This document shows positions 1 to 5,142 of a DNA stretch of 8,507 nt, one piece after another (within the stretch, counting starts at the first letter, position 1; each line of letters begins with the position of its first letter). The stretch comes from DASTGO01 sp035719045. GTDB lineage: Bacteria; Actinomycetota; Actinomycetes; Actinomycetales; Kineosporiaceae. The notes beneath the pieces were generated by a model, which made no database searches, had not been told where the DNA came from, and saw nothing but the letters and a program-made list of their open reading frames with translations. Where the stretch lies: positions 1-8,507 of the forward strand of contig DASTGO010000549.1 of assembly GCA_035719045.1 (NCBI GenBank). The letters are read 5' to 3'. The translations under genes were made by a program, and so were the position numbers.

Positions 1-350
1 TCTTCCCGGGCACCGCTGTCGGCGACGTGGTAGCTCTCCGGGTCGGGGCGTGCCGCCGTGGCGTCCGGGTCGGCGAAGGCCGCGGCGAAGAACTGCAGCC
101 AGCCCAGCACGTGGTCACGCAGTTCGCGCACGGTGTACTGCTCACACGGCGTCGGCCGGCCCGCCGCGTCCCCCGGCACGTCCACGACCTCTGCCAGGGC
201 CTGCAGCGTGCCGGCGATCAACTCCCGGGCCGATGCCGGGTCGGCCAGTTCGGGCAGCACCGGAGCAGGGAAGAACGGGGCGTCCGGCGAGGCGGCGGTG
301 GGCTCGACGGGAGCGGAAGCCTCGCCTGATGCACTGTTGGTCGTCGTCAT
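1..350 (-). CDS. DinB / mycothiol-dependent maleylpyruvate isomerase-like protein (N-terminal part, truncated by window edge)
   Basis: The reverse strand opens with ATG at 350 and stays open to the window edge, giving 116 codons. After an Ala/Pro/Ser-rich, probably disordered first 35 residues, a helical segment (about 40-57) leads to GRPTPCEQYTVRELRDHV (about 64-81). This matches the 'TPC-x-x-(W/Y)-TVR-x-L-x-x-H' signature of the DinB-like four-helix family that includes mycothiol-dependent maleylpyruvate isomerase N-terminal domains (TIGR03083/TIGR03086 group). His80 would be the first of three metal-binding His residues; the others lie outside the window. Known members are metal-dependent transferases or isomerases using mycothiol, but most are uncharacterised, so no substrate is assigned. 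It is divergent from the AraC-type gene at 516, a plausible regulator. No Shine-Dalgarno precedes the ATG and a TACCGT box lies 8 nt upstream, which fits a leaderless mRNA. Family call is fairly firm; function is open. Confidence 0.75.
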   Translation of the reverse strand, partial: MTTTNSASGEASAPVEPTAASPDAPFFPAPVLPELADPASARELIAGTLQALAEVVDVPGDAAGRPTPCEQYTVRELRDHVLGWLQFFAAAFADPDATAARPDPESYHVADSGARE

Positions 351-358
351 AGACACGG

Positions 359-364
359 ACGGTA
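359..364 (-). promoter_or_regulatory. Candidate -10 box (TACCGT) of the DinB-like gene, leaderless arrangement
   Basis: On the minus strand TACCGT is followed by 8 nt and then the ATG at 350. This TANNNT spacing places transcription start at or within two bases of the start codon. No purine-rich ribosome binding site sits between them. No convincing -35 is visible; TTGTTC (388-393, minus) is too far away at 23 nt. Inference only. Confidence 0.35.
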
Positions 365-503
365 GCCAGCTCGAGGTCGAGCGGCTTGAACAATCGCGAC
401 ACCGGACCGGGCAGCGGCAGAACCTGAGCGCGGCCACGGTCCGGGCATCAACACCCCCACCGGCCGCCGCGGTCCGGGCCGGGCCGATGTCACCGGCGCC
501 GGT

Positions 504-509
504 TACCGT
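504..509 (+). promoter_or_regulatory. Candidate -10 box (TACCGT) of the AraC-type gene, leaderless arrangement
   Basis: TACCGT is followed by exactly 6 nt and then GTG at 516, the spacing expected if transcription begins on the G of the start codon. There is no Shine-Dalgarno at a working distance, since the GGAG at 513-516 abuts the start. The same hexamer precedes the divergent gene. This supports GTG 516 as the start. No clear -35 is seen. Confidence 0.4.
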
Positions 510-515
510 GCCGGA

Positions 516-1448
516 GTGAACCGGTCGCCGTCCTGGACCGCCCCCGCACGGTCCGTCCCCGCACCGTCCCTCCCCCCGGCGCCCACCGACCTGCGGGGGA
601 TCATCGACCCCGCCGTGATGCAGCGCCACGTCGCACTCCACCGGTATCCCGCGGGTGCCGTCCTGGACGGGATCGTGGACTGGTTCTGGGCGGTGTCCTG
701 GCAACTGCCGGAGGGCCACGAACACGTCCAGCCCGTGCTCAACCCTCCGGGTGCGAACATCAGCATCGGCACGGTGGACGACGTCGCCGCCGCTCCCGGG
801 CGACCGCTGGGCCGGGTCTACGGGGTGCACCGGGGCGTGTCCGAGCGCCGGCTGATCGGTGACGGCTGGACGGTCGCCGCCAAGACCACGGTCGGCGGGC
901 TGGGGGCGCTGATCACCGGTCCGGCCGGGACGCTCACCGACGCCCGGGCCACTCTGGACCAGGCACTCGACCTGGACGGCACGAGCCTGGTCGACCGGGT
1001 GTCCGCCTGCAGCGGCGAACCGGAGCGGATCGATCTGCTGCGAACGGCCCTGGAGGAGGTGCTCCACGGCCGCGCCCCCCGCCGGGTGGCCCAGGCGCGG
1101 GAACTGGCGGCGGTCGCCCGGCTGGCCGAACACGATCCCGCGGTGACCCGCCCGGAGCAGCTCGCGGCGGCCGCGGGGGTGAGCGTGCGGACCCTGCAGC
1201 GCCTGTTCGCCGAGTACGTGGGAGCCTCGCCGGCCTGGGTGATCCGGCGCTGGCGGGTGATCGAGGCGGCCGAGCGGGCCCGCGCCGACCGGGCGGGCAG
1301 CGGTGGGCCGGACGGCACCCACGCAGCCGGCACCTGGGCGGAGATCGCCGCCGAACTGGGGTACAGCGACCAGGCCCATCTGGTCCGGGAGTTCCGGGCG
1401 GTGCTCGGCACCACGCCCGCCGCCTACGCCGCCCGCCAGCCGGGCTGA
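516..1448 (+). CDS. AraC-family transcriptional regulator (DUF6597-like N-terminal sensor + C-terminal double HTH)
   Basis: A 310-residue predicted cytoplasmic DNA-binding regulator. Residues 1-35 are Pro/Ala-rich. Residues from about 36 to 180 contain HRYPAGAVLDGIVDWFWAV and a PVLNPPGANISI stretch, typical of the DUF6597-like sensor found in actinobacterial AraC regulators. The C-terminal 120 residues carry both AraC helix-turn-helix motifs: PEQLAAAAGVSVRTLQRLF for the first, and WAEIAAELGYSDQAHLVREF followed by GTTPAAYAAR for the second. A short Gly/Asp-rich stretch (GSGGPDGTHAAG) lies between them, slightly lengthening the usual linker. GTG 516 was chosen because a -10-like box lies 6 nt upstream; ATG 619 is an alternative that would lose 34 poorly conserved residues. 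It is divergent from the DinB-like gene, the most likely target along with its own promoter. The inducer cannot be told. It converges on mdh, with a hairpin between. Confidence 0.88.
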   Translation: MNRSPSWTAPARSVPAPSLPPAPTDLRGIIDPAVMQRHVALHRYPAGAVLDGIVDWFWAVSWQLPEGHEHVQPVLNPPGANISIGTVDDVAAAPGRPLGRVYGVHRGVSERRLIGDGWTVAAKTTVGGLGALITGPAGTLTDARATLDQALDLDGTSLVDRVSACSGEPERIDLLRTALEEVLHGRAPRRVAQARELAAVARLAEHDPAVTRPEQLAAAAGVSVRTLQRLFAEYVGASPAWVIRRWRVIEAAERARADRAGSGGPDGTHAAGTWAEIAAELGYSDQAHLVREFRAVLGTTPAAYAARQPG

Positions 1449-1520
1449 GGTCACCCTCGCCGGGCCCCGGCCGGGGTCACCGCCCGGTCGCGGACACTGC
1501 GGGAGCCGGGCAGCGGAACG

Positions 1521-1560
1521 GCAGGGCGCCGCCACCCGGTGACGGATGGCGGCGCCCTGC
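1521..1560. terminator. Perfect 14-bp hairpin between convergent genes (likely bidirectional terminator)
   Basis: GCAGGGCGCCGCCA (1521-1534) is exactly complementary to TGGCGGCGCCCTGC (1547-1560), with a 12-nt loop. It lies 72 nt after the AraC-type stop and 41 nt after the mdh stop, so it can serve both transcripts. There is no T-tract on either side, which is usual for high-GC actinobacterial terminators. Nothing else is seen in the 153-nt gap. Confidence 0.75.
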
Positions 1561-1601
1561 GGACTGCCGGATGGGTCGCCCTGACGGGTAGCGCGGAAGG
1601 G

Positions 1602-2558
1602 TCAGAGGCTCGCGACGTCCGCGGCCTTGGCCTTCACCGCGGCGGCGGCCTCCCGCAGCCCGGTCACCTCGGTCTCGGTGAGGTCGCGCTCGACGACCTT
1701 GCGGACGCCGCCCTTGCCCAGTTCGGCCTCGACGCCGAGGTACACGCCCTCGATGCCGTACTGGCCGTCCACCCACGCGCAGACCGGCATCACGGTGCCG
1801 GAGTCCTCGGCGACGGCCTTGGCCATCCGGGCGGCGGCAGCCGACGGGGCGTAGAACGCCGAGCCGCTCTTCAGCAGCGCGACCACCTCGGCACCCCCGT
1901 TGCGGGTGCGCACGACGAGCTCCTCGACCTTGTCCGCGGGGAGCAGGTCGGCGAGCGGCTTGCCGTTCACGGTGCAGGCACTCGGCACCGGGACCATGGT
2001 GTCGCCGTGCGAGCCGAGGGTCAGCGTCCGCACCGCACCCACCGGCACCGCGAGGGTCTCGGCCACGAAGTAGGAGAACCGCGCCGTGTCGAGCATGCCG
2101 GCCTGGCCGATCACCCGCTGGTGGGGGAAGCCGCTGGCGAGCTGGGCGAGGGTGGTCATCTCGTCCAGCGGGTTGGACACCACGACGATCACGGCATCGG
2201 GAGCGTGACGCGCCACGTTCTCGGCGACGCCGCGGACGATCCCGCCGTTGACCCCGAGCAGGTCCATCCGGCTCATCCCGGGCTTGCGGGGCAGCCCCGC
2301 CGTGATGACGACGACGTCGGAGCCCTCGATGACCTCGTAGCCGGAACCGTCGGTACCGGTGGTCTTGCCGACGACCTGGGTCTCGAAGCCCTCGATCGGG
2401 CGGGACTGGTTGAGGTCGAGGGCGATCCCCTCAGCCCAGCCGTCCCGGATGTCGGTCAGCACGACCTTCTCGAAGATGTCGTACTCGGCCAGTCGCTGCG
2501 CGGTGGTCGAGCCGTAGAAGCCGGCTCCGACGACGGTCACCGTGCCCTTGCGCGCCAT
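1602..2558 (-). CDS. mdh: Malate dehydrogenase, LDH-like (NAD-dependent)
   Basis: A 318-residue cytosolic enzyme interconverting malate and oxaloacetate with NAD(H) in the TCA cycle. The Rossmann motif VGAGFYG (10-16) and Asp36 at the end of the second strand indicate NAD rather than NADP. The substrate loop GLPRKPGMSRMDLL (88-101) has Arg91 and Arg97; an Arg at the specificity position marks malate rather than lactate dehydrogenases. VSNPLDEMT (127-135) supplies the conserved Asn129. GQAGMLDTARF (151-161) gives Asp157 and Arg160, and GSHGDTMVP (182-190) carries the catalytic His184. Length is normal for the LDH-like MDH group and all key residues are present. ATG 2558 has a GAGGGG ribosome binding site 6 nt upstream. 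It is transcribed in the same direction as the kinase operon but lies 323 nt beyond it, behind a strong hairpin, so it is probably monocistronic. Lactate dehydrogenase is the only alternative and is disfavoured by the loop arginine. Confidence 0.93.
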   Translation of the reverse strand: MARKGTVTVVGAGFYGSTTAQRLAEYDIFEKVVLTDIRDGWAEGIALDLNQSRPIEGFETQVVGKTTGTDGSGYEVIEGSDVVVITAGLPRKPGMSRMDLLGVNGGIVRGVAENVARHAPDAVIVVVSNPLDEMTTLAQLASGFPHQRVIGQAGMLDTARFSYFVAETLAVPVGAVRTLTLGSHGDTMVPVPSACTVNGKPLADLLPADKVEELVVRTRNGGAEVVALLKSGSAFYAPSAAAARMAKAVAEDSGTVMPVCAWVDGQYGIEGVYLGVEAELGKGGVRKVVERDLTETEVTGLREAAAAVKAKAADVASL

Positions 2559-2564
2559 TACAGT

Positions 2565-2570
2565 CCCCTC
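2565..2570 (-). promoter_or_regulatory. Ribosome binding site of mdh (GAGGGG)
   Basis: On the minus strand GAGGGG is separated by 6 nt from the ATG at 2558. This is standard spacing and fixes the mdh start. Confidence 0.7.
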
Positions 2571-2710
2571 GTGGTCGGGATGCGCCGCGCGTGATCGCGA
2601 CGCAGATGCGTGTCCTGGTGAGGTCCGGGGTCGAGGCTATCGAGTCCTCCCGGATCACCTCCTGCCACCCGGTGTGACCTACGGCGCGTCCGGAGTGTCG
2701 ACCTTGCCCC

Positions 2711-2753
2711 GTCCGGCGACCGGACAGATCGGCACGGTGGGCGGACAGACCGG
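2711..2753. repeat. Palindrome and 21-bp-spaced direct repeats upstream of mdh (candidate operator)
   Basis: GTCCGG-CGA-CCGGAC (2711-2725) is a perfect 6-bp inverted repeat. It overlaps CGGACAGATCGG (2721-2732), which recurs as CGGACAGACCGG (2742-2753), matching at 11 of 12 bases. The offset is 21 bp, two helical turns, so both copies face the same side of the DNA. The cluster lies 150-195 bp before mdh and beyond the operon hairpin. A regulator-binding site is an inference; high GC makes some such matches by chance. Confidence 0.35.
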
Positions 2754-2815
2754 GGCCGTTCCTCCTCGCCCCCGTGGTCTCTGGAGCCGGCACGGAGGAA
2801 CGCTCCCGCCGACCG

Positions 2816-2870
2816 CGGGCACGGTGGCACATCGCGCCCGCTTTTCGGGCGCGATGTGCCACCGTGCCCG
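2816..2870 (-). terminator. Perfect 25-bp-stem hairpin ending the kinase–phosphatase–VWA–FHA operon
   Basis: Arms at 2816-2840 and 2846-2870 pair over all 25 bp without mismatch around a 5-nt loop (CTTTT on plus, AAAAG on minus). It starts 11 nt after the stop codon of the FHA gene (2882-2884), so in the minus direction it is well placed as intrinsic terminator and 3' end stabiliser. No T-tract follows on the minus strand. It separates the operon from mdh. The length and perfection are unusual, so it could also be a copy of a dispersed genomic palindrome. Confidence 0.8.
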
Positions 2871-2881
2871 GCTGGGCGGGG

Positions 2882-3844
2882 TCAGCCGGCGGAGACCCGC
2901 TCGTCGTCGGTGGCGGACCGGACGACGATGCGGGTCCAGGCCCCCACGTACACCCGGGCGTCGTCCGGCAGTTCGGTCCGCTGGCCGGGCGGGACCGGGG
3001 TGTCCGGCAGCCCGCCACCCGCGGTTCCGACGAACGTGCCGTTGGACGACTGCAGGTCCTCCACCCACCAGCGCTGCCCGTCGGTGGTGAGCTGGGCGTG
3101 CCGCCGGGACACTCCGGTGTCCGCGCCGACGTCGATCTGCGGGTGGATGTTCCGGCTCGCCGAACGACGCCCGACGAGCTGCGTGGTGCCGCGCAACGGC
3201 ACGACGACCGGCATCCCAGGCGACGGGCAGGGCTCGGTGACCTCCTGCGCGGCGTGCCACTCCGGGTCTACCCAGACCTCGGCCACCCAGTCCACCGGAC
3301 CCTCCTGAGCCGGAGTGGTCCCGGCCGCAGCGGTCCCGGCAGGAGTGGGCCCGGCAGGGGAAGCACCGGTGGCGGTCACCGGACCGGATCCGGTGGGCGG
3401 CAGCGGCGGCGGGACCGCTGCGGACGGCCCGGCCGCTGACAGGTCGACGGGCAGTTGCGGCGGGTCGGTCATCCCGGCCGGCGGGATCAGCGGCGGCGGG
3501 TCGGTGCGCGGCAGTTGTCCGGTGGTGAAGTCGTAGCCGCAGTCCTCGCAGAACAGGGCACCCGGCATGGCCTGGGCCCCGCAGTTCGGGCAGGCCCGTC
3601 CCGCCGCGGCCGAGGGGCTGTCCAGGTCCAGCAGCGAGCCCGGCCCGGAACTCCCGGCCTGCCCCGCAGCGCCCCCCGTTCCGGATGGCGCGGCACCGGA
3701 TGCCGCGGCACCGGATGCCGCAGCGCCCGCCCCGCCGGAGCCCGGCCCGCCGGCCGTACCCCCGCCCGCGCCGATGGGGGCGCCGCAGACGTCGCAGTAG
3801 TCGTTCGATTCCGACGTGTGGCCCGCCGGGCAGGTACTCGTCAC
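2882..3844 (-). CDS. Zinc-ribbon / FHA-domain phosphothreonine-reader protein
   Basis: A 320-residue soluble protein, last gene of the operon. Order: an N-terminal Cys/His motif (Cys5, His9, Cys17, Cys20 in DYCDVCG); a Gly/Ala/Ser linker (about 25-82); a zinc ribbon with CPNCG (85-89) and CEDCG (99-103); a Pro/Ala/Thr-rich linker (about 107-195); and a C-terminal FHA domain (about 220-312). The FHA signature is intact: VGRRS, then GVSRRHAQL, then SSNGTFVG, supplying the Arg, Ser, His and Asn that hold phosphothreonine peptides. Start is GTG at 3844, which overlaps the VWA stop as GTGA; GAGGG lies 7 nt upstream. The same frame is open far upstream, but there it only shadows the VWA gene. It probably reads a Thr phosphorylated by the operon kinase. 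It is not a GarA orthologue: it is twice as long and lacks a GarA-like TT phospho-motif. Domain calls are firm; its partner is inferred. Confidence 0.88.
   Translation of the reverse strand: MTSTCPAGHTSESNDYCDVCGAPIGAGGGTAGGPGSGGAGAAASGAAASGAAPSGTGGAAGQAGSSGPGSLLDLDSPSAAAGRACPNCGAQAMPGALFCEDCGYDFTTGQLPRTDPPPLIPPAGMTDPPQLPVDLSAAGPSAAVPPPLPPTGSGPVTATGASPAGPTPAGTAAAGTTPAQEGPVDWVAEVWVDPEWHAAQEVTEPCPSPGMPVVVPLRGTTQLVGRRSASRNIHPQIDVGADTGVSRRHAQLTTDGQRWWVEDLQSSNGTFVGTAGGGLPDTPVPPGQRTELPDDARVYVGAWTRIVVRSATDDERVSAG
3691..3720. repeat. 15-bp tandem repeat inside the FHA gene linker
   Basis: GCGGCACCGGATGCC occurs twice back to back (3691-3705, 3706-3720), with a degenerate copy just before. In frame it encodes repeated ASGAA units of the disordered linker. 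Such a tract could vary in copy number between strains without breaking the frame. Confidence 0.7.
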
Positions 3845-5121
3845 CGCTTGACCCTCGTCGTCTTCGTCGAACTGGTGTCCAGAGCCATCTCGTCGAGCTT
3901 GTCGACGTTCCGCTTCAGCCGCACCGTACCGGCACCCGCGTCCTCCACGTCGACGACCTTGCGCAGGCGCGCCGTGGCCTCGTCGTTGCCGGTCGCCTGC
4001 GCCAGCTGAACGGCACGCCCCAGCTTCACCGTGGCGGTGGCCTCGTCCCCGGAGGCCTTGGCGGCCAGACCCTCCTGGATGACCTCGGCCAGCTCGGCCT
4101 GACCGGTGTAGTGGGCGACCGCGGGGTTGATCCGGGTGGTCAGCGCGTCGTCGTCCGACCACAGCGCCTTGACCAGCCCCTGCGTCACCACCTGGTCGGC
4201 GACCACGAGCTGGGCCCGGGCGGCGAGCTGCTCGGAGCCGATCGGCTTGGCCGCCAGGCGGACCGCCACGTGGAAGTCCCGGCTCTCGTCGCCCCAGGCA
4301 CCGGTCGGGAACCCCACGGTCAGCGGGTTGACGTCGAACCGCCGGTTGGTCAGGTCCTCCACCTGCGGGGCCACCTGCCGGACGAACAACACCTGGGCCC
4401 CCTGCGGCGCCCAGACCCGCAGCGTCGCGTCGGACACCCCGCGGCCCATCGCCTGCCGCATCAGCGTCTCGAAGGCCGCGGGCATGTCGGCCGCGCTGGG
4501 GATGAGGTCGACGGTGCCGAGCAGGGCGGTGGCGACCCCGCGCAGCTCCGCGACGTTCCAGTCCGCACCGACCCCGCGGCAGTCGCACTGGAAGAGCCCC
4601 TTCGCCTCGGCGATCGCGGCGGCCAGCACGGCCTCGGTCTCGCTCTGGTTCTGCCCGTCCGTGAGCAGGATGGCGTGCCGCTGGGTGGCCTGCGGCGTGG
4701 ACTGGAACAGCCGCTTGGTCAGCCGCAGCCAGGACCCGATCGCCGTTCCGCCGCCCGCCTGGATCCGCCCGATCGCCTGCTTCGCCGCGGCCCGCGCGCC
4801 CGACTCCATCCGGACCATCGGGGACACCGCGTTCGGGTAGGGGAACAGCCGGTCGGCGCCGTCGGTGCCGACGACGATGGCGAACCACGTGCCGTCGAGG
4901 ATCTGGTCCACCGCTGCGGCTGCGGCCTGCTGGGCGGCGCGCACCTTGTCCCCCGCCATCGACCCCGAGGTGTCGATGACGATGATCTCCGCGGCCTCGC
5001 CGTCGCTGCCGCGCCCCGCCTCTCCCGCCCCACTGCAGGTGATCGAGACGACGGCGTGCACGTCGGTGCCGCCGGCGGGGAGGAACTCGTTCTGGTAGAC
5101 CTCGGTGGAGAACTCGGCCAT
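3841..5121 (-). CDS. VWA (von Willebrand factor A) domain protein with intact MIDAS
   Basis: A 426-residue soluble protein without signal peptide or membrane segment. After an N-terminal strand segment (1-42), a VWA domain (about 45-225) has a full metal-ion-dependent adhesion site: D50-T-S52-G-S54, Thr126 in GGGTAIGS and Asp155 in LLTDGQN. A CDC motif follows in FQCDCRGVGADW. The rest (about 230-350) is a probable beta-sandwich, then a helical segment (about 330-400), and a Ser/Thr-rich basic tail ending STKTTRVKR. MIDAS VWA proteins bind partners through a divalent metal; in VWA–PP2C–kinase clusters they are thought to act as scaffolds or kinase-linked adaptors, so that role is inferred here. 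Its ATG lies 21 nt after the phosphatase stop, with GGAAGGA 6 nt upstream, so it has its own ribosome binding site. Its stop overlaps the next start by 4 nt. A chelatase-type AAA partner is absent nearby. Confidence 0.9.
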   Translation of the reverse strand: MAEFSTEVYQNEFLPAGGTDVHAVVSITCSGAGEAGRGSDGEAAEIIVIDTSGSMAGDKVRAAQQAAAAAVDQILDGTWFAIVVGTDGADRLFPYPNAVSPMVRMESGARAAAKQAIGRIQAGGGTAIGSWLRLTKRLFQSTPQATQRHAILLTDGQNQSETEAVLAAAIAEAKGLFQCDCRGVGADWNVAELRGVATALLGTVDLIPSAADMPAAFETLMRQAMGRGVSDATLRVWAPQGAQVLFVRQVAPQVEDLTNRRFDVNPLTVGFPTGAWGDESRDFHVAVRLAAKPIGSEQLAARAQLVVADQVVTQGLVKALWSDDDALTTRINPAVAHYTGQAELAEVIQEGLAAKASGDEATATVKLGRAVQLAQATGNDEATARLRKVVDVEDAGAGTVRLKRNVDKLDEMALDTSSTKTTRVKR

Positions 5122-5127
5122 CTGCGT

Positions 5128-5134
5128 TCCTTCC
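5128..5134 (-). promoter_or_regulatory. Ribosome binding site of the VWA gene (GGAAGGA)
   Basis: On the minus strand GGAAGGA stands 6 nt before the ATG at 5121, inside the 21-nt gap after the phosphatase gene. It is the only operon junction in the window without an overlap, implying independent initiation and perhaps higher VWA output. Confidence 0.6.
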
Positions 5135-5142
5135 CTCGTCCT

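Larger units (their letters stand above)
2559..2815. other. Upstream region of mdh, no gene seen
   Basis: No reading frame here resembles a protein. The region holds the mdh ribosome binding site and a weak -10 candidate, TAGCCT (2634-2639, minus), without a clear -35. Also present are a 12-nt match to the 3' end of 16S rRNA (2652-2663) that serves no start codon, and a palindrome plus direct repeats at 2711-2753. It most likely contains the mdh promoter and any operators. Confidence 0.5.

Noticed and set aside
818..1414. A 198-codon minus-strand frame opposite the AraC-type gene
   Set aside because: Ser/Arg/Ala-rich shadow of the regulator gene; no domain and no initiation signal.
1539..2594. 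A 351-codon plus-strand frame opposite mdh
   Set aside because: Gly/His/Asp-rich shadow of the malate dehydrogenase gene; no motif and it covers the opposite hairpin and promoter regions.
2431..3260. Small open frames across the gap between the FHA gene and mdh on both strands
   Set aside because: They run through the perfect 25-bp hairpin and into neighbouring genes in other frames. None has a ribosome binding site at a start or recognisable sequence.
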